Shown: positions 10,149-20,528 of the stretch, in pieces
How positions within the stretch are numbered: the stretch's first letter is position 1
Layout of the letters: the number at the start of each line of letters is the position of its first letter
Assembly: GCA_027604505.1 (NCBI GenBank)
Contig: JADIIX010000017.1
Span: forward strand, 124,001-188,000
Source of the DNA: Gonapodya sp. JEL0774
Lineage: Eukaryota > Monoblepharomycota > Monoblepharidomycetes > Monoblepharidales > Gonapodyaceae
Direction: 5' to 3'
DNA: 64,000 nt
Notes under the pieces: generated by a model
The model's database searches: none
Told to the model about the DNA's origin: nothing
The model's input: the letters and a program-made list of their open reading frames with translations, nothing else
Position numbers and translations under genes: made by a program

Positions 10149-11807
10149 ATGATCACCATCAACGACTACCACTATGTTGACGCTGCTCTTTTCAACGACT
10201 ACGTCTGTGATGGCGCTGCTTTTTTCAACGAGTACCTCTATGTTGGCGTAGCTCTTTTCAACGACTACCTCTATGTCGGAGCTGCTCTCTTCTGCATGTC
10301 TCTTGTCCTCTTCATACCCTGCACTTTGCTGGCCATCACTCTGAATTCCGAGTCGGAATCACGGACGGAGGTCGAGGAATCCCAGCCAAATCTCAACGAA
10401 ACGGTGATAAAAGCAGAAGCCAAGGATCCTGAAAGGCAGCATGCACGCGTCGAGTACGAACCTCATTCCCAAGAATTTTTGGAGGAGATGATGTTCGCTG
10501 CGAAATTGCACTCTGCCAGGCGGGCTACGATGGTGACTGAACATGAATTCGAGCAGGAAAGCTTGGCGACGGTACCGACAGATGTCACGCTGCTTGACCC
10601 TGGTTTTCTCGTCGACGAACCGCTGTGTGATGATTCAGAGCTTACGTTGGACGAATTCACACCTCCTCCAGTATTTCATTCGGGCACCAATGAGTTAACC
10701 GATGATGTCGATGCAGCACCAGTTGAAGTGACCTGCATTCCTCAGAACCAGTTGGAGCTTCCGGTGGACAACATCCCATCTCCTCCAATATTTCACACCA
10801 GCATTGAGGAGCGGGCCGATGATGTCGATGTAGCGCGAGTTGAAGTGTCCTGCATTCCTCAGAACCAGATGGAGCTTCGAAAGAACAACATCCCATCCCT
10901 TCCAATATTTCATAGCAGCGAGGAGTTAGCCGATGATTTCGTTACAACGCCTGTCGAGTTGTTCTCCGTTTCTGAAAATGACTCGGAGCTTCCGTTGGAC
11001 GACATCGGGTCTCTTCAAATATGTTGTACCACTAGTGAGGAGTTGGCCGATGATGTTGCGACAACACCCGTCGAAGTGTCCTTGATTCCTCGGTGCGACC
11101 TAGTGCTTCGGTTGGACGACGTCGCGTCTCTGCCAATATATTATTCCGGCAGCGAGGAGCTCGCCCATGATGTTGCTTCAATTCGTGTCGGAGTGCCCTC
11201 CCTTCCTCGGAACGATTCAGAGCTACCGTTTGACCACACCACATCTCCTCCAATATGTTATACCAGCAGCGAAGAGCTGGTCGATGATGTTGCTGCAATT
11301 CCTGTCGGAGTGCCCTCCCTTTCTCCGAACGATTCAGAGCTTCCGTTGTACCACACCACATCTCTTCCAATATGTTATACCAGCGGCGAAGAGTTGGCCG
11401 CCGATGATTTTGCTACAACACCTGTCAAAGTGCCCTTTATCCCCCGGAAGGACTCGGGAGTTGCATCCTTGGGTACGAGCTCACGTAGTATGGTTTCCGC
11501 GCCTGCGGTTACTCACCACAGCATCAGTGCGAAAGATGAGCGGCCTTCCCAAATCAAAAACGAAGCAAAAAATGAAACAGAGCAAGTTGCTCTGCCTACA
11601 ATCACCATCACGACTGTCAGTCTGTTAGATCTAGTCTCAGATACTCTCGCAGAGATGATGCGGCAGCCAAAAACATGTGATACGTGGAGCATTCTCGATA
11701 CAGGCAGACTGCCCATTGAGTGCGTTTTGGTTGGATCTGTGGCGCTTTCGGTAGGAGTAGGGTTGGGGCGATTGGCGGATGCAGGGCGGAAGCTGTTGAA
11801 AGTTTGA
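10149..11807 (+). CDS. Tandem-repeat membrane protein, function unknown
   Basis: A single open exon of 552 codons starts at the first ATG in frame (MITINDYHYV). The N-terminus holds three copies of an 11-residue unit (ALFNDYLYVGA type), then one strong hydrophobic segment (AALFCMSLVLFIPCTLLAIT). Residues from about 155 to 435 are seven tandem copies of a 39-residue acidic unit of the form LPxDxxxSxPIxYxSxEELxDDVxxxPVxVxxxPxNDSE. The C-terminus ends in a second hydrophobic stretch (ECVLVGSVALSVGVGLGRLA). I know no family with this repeat. A cell-surface or organelle-membrane protein with an extended acidic repeat domain is inferred from composition only. The intact frame through all repeats argues that it is translated. 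Confidence 0.65.
   Translation: MITINDYHYVDAALFNDYVCDGAAFFNEYLYVGVALFNDYLYVGAALFCMSLVLFIPCTLLAITLNSESESRTEVEESQPNLNETVIKAEAKDPERQHARVEYEPHSQEFLEEMMFAAKLHSARRATMVTEHEFEQESLATVPTDVTLLDPGFLVDEPLCDDSELTLDEFTPPPVFHSGTNELTDDVDAAPVEVTCIPQNQLELPVDNIPSPPIFHTSIEERADDVDVARVEVSCIPQNQMELRKNNIPSLPIFHSSEELADDFVTTPVELFSVSENDSELPLDDIGSLQICCTTSEELADDVATTPVEVSLIPRCDLVLRLDDVASLPIYYSGSEELAHDVASIRVGVPSLPRNDSELPFDHTTSPPICYTSSEELVDDVAAIPVGVPSLSPNDSELPLYHTTSLPICYTSGEELAADDFATTPVKVPFIPRKDSGVASLGTSSRSMVSAPAVTHHSISAKDERPSQIKNEAKNETEQVALPTITITTVSLLDLVSDTLAEMMRQPKTCDTWSILDTGRLPIECVLVGSVALSVGVGLGRLADAGRKLLKV
10190..10291 (+). repeat. 33-bp coding tandem repeat (three copies)
   Basis: Three consecutive 33-bp units encode AALFNDYVCDG, AAFFNEYLYVG and VALFNDYLYVG, followed by a partial fourth that merges into the membrane segment. 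The units are close at nucleotide level (ttcaacgactacctctatgt recurs), suggesting fairly recent duplication by slippage or unequal exchange. Confidence 0.7.
10639..11457 (+). repeat. 117-bp coding tandem repeat (seven copies)
   Basis: Seven units of 38-40 codons follow one another without linkers. Each carries a hydrophobic centre such as SLPIFHS or SLPICYTS, then EELxDDV, then a proline-containing strand-like segment, then DSE. The last three copies are the most alike, so the array seems to have grown at its 3' end. Length differences are whole codons, which keeps the frame. Confidence 0.75.
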
Positions 11808-12355
11808 AACCGCCCATGCGGAGCGACTGCCGCAACCACTACTTTTTGTCCCTGTTCCTGTTGACAACATTTATGTTTACTCCGATAATTTACTCTTAGA
11901 ATAGTTCTTCCACAATAGTGTGAACGCACAGTGCGAACTTTGCTGTGATGGTTCACCGCATCAACCACATCCATCCAGGACTAGTTGTTGGGAATGTATA
12001 TACTCATGTTTGAGCTGGATCCACACCATTCTTGTAATTGGTCGCATCACCGTGGACAAATATATCACTTTCAATCATGGCCACAAGATTCAACCGATGT
12101 ACCCTTAGTATTGTCCATATATTGTGGCCGGAAGCTGGTGAGCAAAAGGCAAGAACACTACTGGTGATTTGCCTTCCAAAGATTCGATTAAAATTTTACC
12201 CGTGGGTTGTGCAAGCGAACACCATGTTCTTGATGACGATTACAGGCAAAGATTTTGTGTTGCTGAGTTTGGTTCACCTGAATTCCCCCAGGCAAAGGCA
12301 AACCCACCAAAAAGCCTTTGAATCAACCAACTCTATCAAACGTCGAAACTCCGCG
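11808..12355. other. Intergenic sequence, no gene seen
   Basis: These 548 bp, with several short uninformative reading frames, separate the repeat protein from the WIP gene. The 3' half is the likely WIP promoter and 5' UTR. Confidence 0.35.
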
Positions 12356-14217
12356 ATGCCACCGCCGCCGCCGCCGCCGCCGCCAGGTGAATACTAGATT
12401 AGCAAAAATGGCGTCTGAGCAGTTGGAAACAGTGGCCGGGTGGGGACACTCGAGTTTTGATGTACAACGAAGGATCTGTTCTCGATTTCCCGATGGCGAC
12501 AGGAAGCGGCTGCTTAATGCAGTTTACTTGCATGGAACGATGCCATCATACTTAGCGTCGCTGGTTTGGGCTTGCCCGTCCGTGTTTGATGGTTGTGGCT
12601 CACGTGGCTCCAACACTTTATCTTCTGGCAGGCGCGCCTCCTCCTCCACGTCCCGCAGCTCCTGCAGCGGATATACCTCCTCCGTCGGGCGAAAGAAACG
12701 CGCTGCTGTCGCAGATTCAAAAGGGGAAGAAGCTGAACAAGGTTCAGACCAACGACAGGTCTTCTCCCCTTGTCGCAGTATCCAAACCCTCGGGGGGAGG
12801 TGGCGGGGGAGGCGGTAGCATGGGATCATCTGAGAGCTTGAGTGGTGGTGGTGGTGGCGGGGCGAGACCGGGTGCGGGGATGGGTGGCCCGCCTGGCCTT
12901 GGTGGTTTGTTCGCGGGAGGAATGCCCAAGTTGAAGAAGGCGGGTGGAGGAGGCACAGGAAACAACACTCGTTCAAATGACGATGACGACGCGAGACCTG
13001 CAGTATCACCCAATCGCCCGGGTCCACCTCCTACTTTGCCGCGCTCAAATCAAGGCGCTGCCAAGCCCCCTCCGCCTCCCGGTCGCCCCAGTGACCCTCC
13101 TCCTCCTCCTCCCACTTTCCCGCGTCCGGGAGTCGGTGGAGCTGGTAAGGCACCGGCCCCGCCTTCTCGTGCTAGCATCCTTCCTCCCCCTCCTCCCGGC
13201 CGGCCTCCATCGGATCCACCGTCCGCCAACTCGTCGCCATCTTCCTCTCGCGCCTCCCTCGCCGCACCTCCCCCACCGAGTCGCGCAAACATTCCCCCTC
13301 CTCCTCCTCCTGGCCGTGGCGCTGCACCGCCCCCGCCCTCCCGGGGACCAGCTCTCCCCGCTCCTGTATCCAGCCCTCCCTCGAATCAAACAACCCCTTC
13401 TCTCGCTCGCCGTGCTCCCCCTGCTCCCCCTCGTGCTACGCCACCGCCGCCACCGGGCCGACTCAATGGAACCATGAAATCACCATCCCCTGACTCCGCT
13501 AACCGCTGGAACTTCCACTCCTCGACCGATTTCCCTTCACCCCGTCCGTTCCCCTACTCCTCCACCTCGTCACCTTCTGCAATCAAGCGCAACACCATGA
13601 TGTCCCCCCCGACATCCAATCGCCACGATTCCATCGTCAGTAACCACTCCGCGTCTCCCTCGCTGACCTCACAAAACTCCACCCGCCGAGCACCACCACC
13701 CCCACCTCCCGCCCGCCGACCTGCGCCTCCCCCTCCCGCGCGAGCTGGTGGACCTCCGATTCCTGCTCGAGGAGGTGGAGTGAGTGATGCAAAAAGTTTC
13801 GCGGACGAGATGATCCCCAAACTGGAAAAGGAGATTGGTCGGAAGGCAGCACAGATGGAGTTTGAGTGGTGCAAGGAGGCAAAGGAGGTGCTTCAGGTGG
13901 GTTTTAGTCATCGGAAATCGAGGGGCGGACGAGGTATTTCGATAGTAATCAAAGCACAGGCGGATGGGGGGAGTCTGATTGTCCCGTCTTCTGTCGGGCC
14001 AACGAGTGACGCCGGGGAACACGGGATTGGAGCGTTAAAGGGCACACTGTGATGTCTCTGCCTCAGATAACGTTTCTCGGTTCCGGATCTGCGCACCGTC
14101 TCTGACCACTTATCCCCTTCACTCTAGGCCCTCCAAAGACTCCGAGATACTCCCAACGTAGACCCGTCCGAGCTCGCGGCAGCTCGGGCTGATGTGAGAA
14201 GGGTTGGGGTGGTGTGA
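12356..14217 (+). CDS. Verprolin/WIP-like WH2 actin-regulatory protein
   Basis: Three exons (12356-12386, 12632-13896, 14128-14217) give 461 residues. Exon 1 encodes only MPPPPPPPPP. Near residues 35-55 lies a WH2 actin-binding motif, RNALLSQIQKGKKLNKVQTN. Poly-Pro and Gly-rich blocks follow that should bind profilin and SH3 domains. Near residue 300 NRWNFHSSTDFPSPRPF matches the WASP-EVH1-binding motif of WIP/verprolin. The protein therefore probably stabilises WASP and links it to actin in endocytosis and polarised growth. The C-terminus is an unusual predicted helix (EKEIGRKAAQMEFEWCKEAK and on), encoded across the last splice, which I do not know from WIP. The strong Pro/Gly codon bias creates long open frames on the other strand; these are not genes. 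Confidence 0.85.
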
Positions 14218-14761
14218 GTGCCGCGGTCAGATCACCGAGGATATCATGGCGACGATGGTCGGAGAAGGAGGGGCTTTTGGTGTGATATTTGTTTTTTGTG
14301 TGGTTCAATTGTTTCAAAGGTTTGAGTGGCGGATGGAGTCGAGTTGTGTACGGCTTCCGACTCCGGTTCAGAGGGGGTGTGAAATCACCCTACGCGGAGT
14401 GGACTGAAGTACGGCAGTCACGTTTTTGTATATTGTAGTCATGTGTGGAAAATTTTGGGATTCGAACTCGGGCCCAGATAATTCCCGACGCCCGTCCAGT
14501 TGTGCACGTTTGCATCTGTGAGTAGAAGCCTGGTCAAAGTCAGCAGATGTGAGGTCGATTCCCTGAAGCGGGCCCCAGATGCGTGCAGTTTTCACCATGG
14601 TATATTATTGACTTGAATTCACAGAGCGCGTGACGAGCTTGTGATAAGCGACCATTCCAGTTCCGCCAACGGCCCACCACACCACTTATGCAGGGAACAT
14701 CAATCCACCCCACAATGCCCCGAACGGCACCAGCCCATCGCCACCCTACCTCAACGACTGA
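14218..14761. other. Intergenic sequence, no gene seen
   Basis: These 544 bp lie between two convergent genes (WIP and the CBS-domain gene), so they should hold two 3' UTRs. A tRNA B-box-like string occurs on the minus strand near 14458-14475, but no cloverleaf can be folded around it. Confidence 0.35.
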
Positions 14762-16620
14762 TTACATCACTATCCCTTCCATCTCATGCCCCGCCCACCA
14801 CATATCCCTCCCCGCAGGCCCGGCACCACCACCCAGGACGGCCTCGATCACATCCACGGCCGAGATGTGCCCCACAGGGCGATTGGAAGCGTCGACGATC
14901 CAAAGACTGGCGGACAAACACCACGCACAGTGACGGTGAGGGGCAAAGCGGAGAAGGTGGGGAAGAGTGGATGAGTGTGAGTTTCAAACCAAGATCTGTG
15001 CGCGCGCGAGCTCGCGGCGCATCTCAACCCGCGAGCCCCGTCCCGCCCCACCGTCCACCATCCACCTCACCTTCCGCCCCTCCCCGCGACCTGCACGAAC
15101 CGCTCTGCACAGTCCCACACCACCTCGTCGGCCCTGCATGTGTCCCGCTCCCTCTCCCTCGCCGAGCCCGATCCCGCGACGAGATCCCCGGCGGTCTTGA
15201 CGAGCGCGTCAGCGATAGATGTGGCAAATCCCGTGGAAGTGTTAGGGGCTACGTGCGAGGTGATCAGAGCAGGGTGGAGAGTGCCCAGGAAGGTGCCGGT
15301 GGGATCGACCACAGGCGCGGAAGGGTGGTGAGATTCTGTTCGGTGGGGGGTCCAGGGGCCAAATAAGATTCATGGGGGTGATGGGAGTCGGAATCGAGGC
15401 GTTTCGAAGTCGTATGTGAGTTGCGAAAACTTGTACCCGCGTGACCTTCCCTCCAAACAAAACGCAATACCCGTACCTATCAGTTCCTCCAACCCTGCCG
15501 CCGCACAAACACCCTCAGGCACGAGTTGCACGACTCGGTTTTCCCTCTCCCCTATCTCGATCCCGTTCCCGTTTCCATTTTCGTTCCCAAGACCGAAACC
15601 GCTCGCTGCCACGTCCTCGGCCGACCCCACGGGTCGGAGCAGAGGCGACACACCACCGTTGCTGCTGGCGGCACCGCCACTCCCGTCAATCTCGCGCGCG
15701 TCCCACTCTGCTGAGCTGGCAGACATGGACATGGACAGCGACACCGACGCTGCGCGGCCTCGTGCTCGCCGGGCTCGGCGCACGGCGTCGCGGACTTTGA
15801 TGGCAGCGATACGACGAGGGAGGGCACTTCGGTGGGCGGCGAGGTAGGCGACGAGGTGGGAGGGGGGGATCAGAATGTGACTGTGAGGGGCATGGTTGGG
15901 ACCGGTGACGGTGGCGGAAATCTCCTCCGTCCGTGTTCCCATCCCCGCGGCGGCTGCCACCTCCCCGTCCACTCTGACCACCCCAGCATAGGGTTCCCTC
16001 TTCATGACACTGGCGAGCTCCTCGAGGGAGGATTCTGGTGCGAGGACGGTGAACGCCGTGGAAGTGGATTCAGCGAGCATGGTGGCGTCAAGGCATGAGG
16101 AGACCGTGTGCGGGGGTTGGAAGTGGGAGAGGAGGGAGGCGTGGAGGTGGGCGTGGAGGTTGGGGAGGGTATGAGGGAACGAGAGGTCCTAATGGGACGA
16201 TGGTGGGGTGTTGGCAGGTGAGTAGGTGTGTTCGCGCGTGCACGGCATGGAGCATGGAGGACAACGGTTATGACGTCCGGGACCGTATCCCAACCTGTCC
16301 GTCCGGTACCCCCCATCTGCCCATCTGGCCATCCGTCATGTAAAACTGTATCTCACCCCGACTGTCCCACTCGGCCTATCCACCCTCTATCAAGCCGTCA
16401 TTATCGCACATGGTACCATCTAAACAACAACATACACCTCACACCGCAAACCCTATCGTCCAGGTCACACACTGCGCACGGCAACGACGACTTACCAGCG
16501 CAGCGCCGACACCTGCGGACTCTTCGAGCGCGTCTCTTAGGGACGAGAAGGCAGGGTGGATGGCGGAGTGGGCAAGGAGGGTCAGTGGGGTGAGGTGGGA
16601 GGTCTGGGGTGCGAAGCCGA
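14762..16620 (-). CDS. CBS-domain protein (Sds23-like architecture possible)
   Basis: Several exons on the minus strand each end or begin with CBS-type motifs. About 15370-16190 encodes FTVLAPESSLEELASVMKRE, YAGVVRVDGEV and HILIPPSHLVAYLAAHR. About 15030-15325 encodes APVVDPTGTFLGTLHPALIT. The last exon (stop at 14762) encodes LWIVDASNRPVGHISAVDVI. These are the alternating strand-helix units of paired CBS domains, which bind adenosine nucleotides. Repeated pairs in a fungal protein suggest an Sds23/AMPK-gamma-like regulator, but this is inference. The 5' exon near 16500-16610 encodes HSAIHPAFSSLRDALEESAG, and the start codon is not resolved. A long Asn/Gly/Ser-rich insert lies in the middle of the large exon. 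Confidence 0.6.
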
Positions 16621-16838
16621 GGGGTCGTGAGTGGATCAGAACAACACCGAATCCATGGAAATTGGAGCAAAAAATTGATGGGGGGAGAGTAAAAAGCATA
16701 ATATATCTATGGCGGCTCATGGGCCCGTCTGTGGAGCCTAGTCGCACCAGGGTTTGGTGGTGACACACGGTCTACCTCTACCTCGCACACAACTCTGCCA
16801 GTTTCCTATATTCCCTCGAGAGGAGCATCACAGACATT

Positions 16839-17441
16839 CTAGAGGTGCCAAGTTGTCTCGACCGAGGGGTTACACGCCGCTGGAAGTTCCCAATACTCAT
16901 TGTGGGGTGCATTTGTGTCAACAAACGCGAACAAAACCAGACCCCACACGGACACAACAAGGGAGAATGCATACGCAAGAGCGAATACGAGAAAATAAAT
17001 TGTCCCAAACTCACGAATTCTTTTTCGCCTGTGACTGGGTTTGGTGAATAGACCGGGAGCAGCTGCGCGTGGGAAGAGAAGAAAGTGGAGAAAGCGGAGT
17101 CGAGGGAACTGAAAAGAGAAAAGAAGATAAGAAGAGAAGAGAAGACAAAATAAGGAAAAGATGGCCACAGACTTGCGAGCGTTGATGTCAGCGAACGTGG
17201 GGAGCGCGATATTGGCTGAGCGGAGAAACAGCAGCAGAGACAGAACAGAACTCTGTGAGAGAAAAGGACTGATCGACTGACTGGGCTGAGTCGACTGCGT
17301 TGGCGTCAGAAGCGGCGAGCGCGGAGACTGCGGGGACCGGATGGACGGGGCAGCCAGCGTGGGAACCTGAATTGCCCCTCCTGCTGCGCGCGCCGCCCGC
17401 ATTTGAGCCGTATCGGTCTCTGTTGTGCTGTTGCTGGCCAT
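16839..17441 (-). CDS. Hypothetical protein, possible 5' part of the CBS gene
   Basis: A frame with a clear ATG at 17441 starts MASNSTTETDTAQMRAARAA. It continues through a Ser/Pro/Thr-rich segment and an aliphatic stretch, then ends in a second hydrophobic region (TIYFLVFALAYAFSLVVSVW). At least one intron is probably hidden in the purine/pyrimidine-biased tract at 17090-17160. The gene is on the same strand and just upstream of the CBS gene. Its Ser/Pro-rich start would suit the N-terminus of that protein, but I could not join the frames. I recognise no domain. Confidence 0.3.
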   Translation of the reverse strand: MASNSTTETDTAQMRAARAAGGAIQVPTLAAPSIRSPQSPRSPLLTPTQSTQPSQSISPFLSQSSVLSLLLFLRSANIALPTFADINARKSVAIFSLFCLLFSSYLLFSFQFPRLRFLHFLLFPRAAAPGLFTKPSHRRKRIREFGTIYFLVFALAYAFSLVVSVWGLVLFAFVDTNAPHNEYWELPAACNPSVETTWHL

Positions 17442-17717
17442 TTTGTCCCTGTGAATCGGCCAACGGCGGCAATGCAACGCAATGGGATGATTCTCGTCGT
17501 TGGGACCTGTCGGCTCACAGGCCAAACCAGTTTTGCCCGTTTCAAACGTCAACGGGAAACAGCCCAGGCCACTCTCTTCTTTGCATTTTTCACTTATGCA
17601 TGTCACTTATGACAAGTGCTGCTCTCAATGCCACTTGAAACTTTTACCATGCTTCTGTCCCAGCAACATTGTGTAAAAATTCCACAGTAAAAATTTATTG
17701 TATTGAAATCTCACAAG

Positions 17718-19025
17718 TCACCCATCAATTGAGTGACACATCTCAATTACTAAAACATTGCCCACTCTCAACACTGAAAAGTACTTCTTTGGACTAGTCT
17801 GCAACTTCTTCGTCCCCTTGCCAGAAACATTCACGTTTTGTTGGAGTCTGTTGCTGCGCCTGGTGGCAGGGGATTTCAGTCCTTGCCCCTTGGTCTCCTT
17901 CATTGTCTGACACTTCCCCAGAACTTTTATGCTCTTCTTGCAATTTTTTACGTGGTCCTTGAATGTTTTGTTTTGTATAAACAGCGCAAGGAAAGTGATA
18001 TTATGAGAATGTTTGAAAGCGCAGATACTTGGACTAACGTTACACTCACAATTGCGTCACAAGTACCACATCTGAATTTGCCCTCGGCTAAAGCCTGTTG
18101 TGTTTGAGAAAAAATGTGTATGGAAGTGAAATGTTAAATCTGGACTGCTTGCAGAAGTTCCAAGCATTGCCTGAGACACACCATTAAATCGTCATATTTC
18201 CGCTTTGCTTGCTTAGAACTGACATGCAAAAGCAAATCATCAGATGTCAGTAAAGTGTTGCTCTTAAAGTGCAAATCTTACTCACGATTTGTAAGGTTTG
18301 TTGTTGTTATTGGCATGCTTGCCATCCACAAACAAGATCATCTTCTTATCATAGCTGAAGTAACATCCACCAGCACGTTTTCGCCAATCTTGTCCAGCTG
18401 TTATTAGCAAGATGAACTTAATGCAACATGTTTAACTTGAAGAAGGTCAGTTTACTCACATACAAGGTGCATCTCTGCAATTCCACCATCTCTTTGTGGT
18501 CTAATGAACTGAGGAGGACCATTGCTTGGGAGATGAGCAGCACCATCTGTGTTTATCTCTGTGGCTGTGGCCACTTGCTCTGAAGTGCCTGTCTCAGTAT
18601 CAAATGATGACTGATCCATATAAAATGTAGGTTCTTCAGGAGCATCTTCTGTGGAACCCTCTTGTCATTCCATAGGAGTGACCTGTTGCTCTGAGGTGCC
18701 AGTCTCAATACCAGAAAATATCCAATTTATGTCTGATATAGGTTCTTCAGAGGTATACTTCTCTGTTGCTCCTACTGCATTCATTATATCAGAGGGTATA
18801 TCTTGGGTTTTTATGCGTTCTTCTATATGGTTCCAGCTGCAAAATGCCTGAACATCAACTCCCACATTTTCAAGCACAGATTTCACCAAGTGATATTTTT
18901 TTTCTATTATGGTTCCAGCTGCAGAACCCATTAACATCAAATCCTATATTTTCAAGCGTAGACTTTAAAAAGGGATAAGACACAGTGGGAGAAGCTTGAT
19001 GTGAGCCACTAGTAGGTATCATCAT
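17718..19025 (-). pseudogene. Broken or mis-assembled zinc-finger gene with internal duplications
   Basis: On the minus strand the start MMIPTSGSHQASPTVSYPFL is followed by two copies of a unit KSxLENxGxDVxxFCSWNH, then two copies of a unit ending in ETGTSEQ. Downstream exons read GQDWRKRAGGCYFSYDKK, SKQAKRKYDDLMVCLRQCLE, EGKFRCGTCDAI and FKDHVKNCKK. All are joined by plausible GT-AG introns. Cys-x2-Cys followed by His-x4-Cys is a C2HC zinc-finger pattern. The reading is disturbed twice: a frame change at a run of eight A's near 18898-18905 and an in-frame TGA near 18668. Either the gene is decaying or the assembly has indels. The family is unknown; a transposon-borne or domesticated DNA-binding protein is possible. 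Confidence 0.45.
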
Positions 19026-19229
19026 TGTGGTTATAGAAGCTGAAGCGAGAGAGGGCTGGTGGAACGCGGGGAGGAGAGCGTTGGACAGCTGAGAGAGCCC
19101 AGAGGTTGTTCTCTGCTTTCAGAACAAAGATTTAATGGGTGCTCATGAATGAGGTTGAGTAGAAGTGCTGAGTCAAAAATGGGGCTCAGCTGGGCTTTTA
19201 TCTGGTAGGCATACACACACGTGCTCACC

Positions 19230-19577
19230 TTAAAACTTTCGGGAAAAAGACTGTCTTGTATATTTCTCATCATCTCCAGTCCAATTCACACATTGAGCCC
19301 TTGCAATCTTTACAAGGTAGGTGATTATTTGCCCTTTTGTCCAGTTCATCCACCAAGAATTGATGGATTCCACTATGGCTTCCACTTCCAGTGTTGTCTG
19401 AGTAGATGCAGTCAGTTCCACCACTATTCTTTCAGCATCTTCTCTCTCCTTCCGAAACTCTCCTTGCACTTTTCTGAGAGTGTGTTTGGTGTTTTCTGCC
19501 CAGGTTTGTTCCTCTTTAATGCTTGCGACCATTGAACGTTCTCGCTCTAGAGTGATGAACCATGCCTTCTCTTTCAA
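19230..19577 (-). CDS. Coiled-coil fragment, unknown
   Basis: An open frame of 115 codons rich in Glu, Lys and Arg contains heptad-like stretches such as EQTWAENTKHTLRKVQGEFR. It ends with an aromatic segment INSWWMNWTKGQII. No domain is recognised. It lies inside the A+T-rich island and probably belongs to a larger, interrupted gene or element. Confidence 0.3.
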   Translation of the reverse strand: MKEKAWFITLERERSMVASIKEEQTWAENTKHTLRKVQGEFRKEREDAERIVVELTASTQTTLEVEAIVESINSWWMNWTKGQIITYLVKIARAQCVNWTGDDEKYTRQSFSRKF

Positions 19578-20528
19578 TTTTGTGATTTCCTGGAAATCAC
19601 GGTGTTGCTTCTCCAGGTGAGACTGTGTGTTTTGGAGAGCATATTCTGTGCTTTATGTCCGTGTTTGTTTCTCTGCAACGTGTGCGACCAATTGATTGAT
19701 TTTGTTGACACTCAACTGTTCCAAGTGAACTGATAGCTGAGTGTTCCATTCAACAATCCGACACAGACGCAAATTCCAGGACGAGAACAGAGTGAGAAGG
19801 AATGGAAAGGAAGTATGTTTGGAAGTAGCGTACAAAGTAAAGAAGCAGCAGTGAGAAATGAGAAAAACTGATGTTCGTAGAATATTTGACAGTTCCCAGA
19901 AGATCCTTTGGCCGTTTTGTACCTGCGTCTAAGAGAAGTTGTGCCTGTTTGTGTTCATAGCTGTGGAGTTCTGTTGCTGCTACCTTAATACCCAGCACCC
20001 ACTGGGCTTGTTGCTGAATGGGAGGAAGTTTATGAGTTGGTAGATGTGAAACTATGCTTCGAAAGAGGTCTGGATTCGAACGGGCTAAGAAGAAGGACCA
20101 ATGATTTAGTTGAGATTAGCAGCAGTAGACAGTTCTATCAGTGTTCCCTCCAATTTGGACCATTTTGCCCACAGACAGGTTCTGAAAGACTTTTGTGCAA
20201 CAGCATCAGGTCTTTTCAAATGGAGCGCTGTTATGGAACACAATTCATTATATCACATGAACTCAGGTATGTTGCCTCGCAGCACCCCCACACTCCGTAC
20301 TTGATGTTCTGTACTTTATTTTAATACAATTGGACATTGAAGTCGCGCTATTCCTCCTAGGTGACTTGCTCATACAGGCTTGCAAGAGGATGTCTGTGGA
20401 GCAAAGTTGGCTCTGATTCTTCAATGCTGGAGGAGAGCTAGCAATCCTAGCATGCAGAAACAGGCATTATTAATGGGGTTTAAAAGGGTTTCTTTTAACT
20501 TTACACGTGTAAATCTTCGTTGTTTTGC
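19578..20528. other. A+T-rich island sequence, no intact gene seen
   Basis: This stretch of 950 bp holds only short frames on both strands with no recognisable domain. It lies between the coiled-coil fragment and the inverted-repeat element and looks like decayed repeat DNA. Confidence 0.35.

Noticed and set aside
10639-11457. CRISPR-like array
   Set aside because: The repeats are 117 bp, contiguous and coding, with no spacers; the context is eukaryotic.
12520-13890. Long minus-strand and alternate-frame ORFs over the WIP gene
   Set aside because: They are shadows of Pro- and Gly-rich codons. Only the plus frame carries WH2 and WASP-binding motifs and sensible splice sites.
14440-14600. tRNA-like B-box (gagttcgaatcc on the minus strand)
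   Set aside because: The T-arm stem does not pair and no D-arm or anticodon arm can be folded around it. A similar string near 20072 fails the same way.
14641-15847. Plus-strand ORFs over the CBS gene (up to 241 codons)
   Set aside because: The sequence is His/Pro/Arg-rich and featureless, antisense to exons with recognisable CBS motifs.
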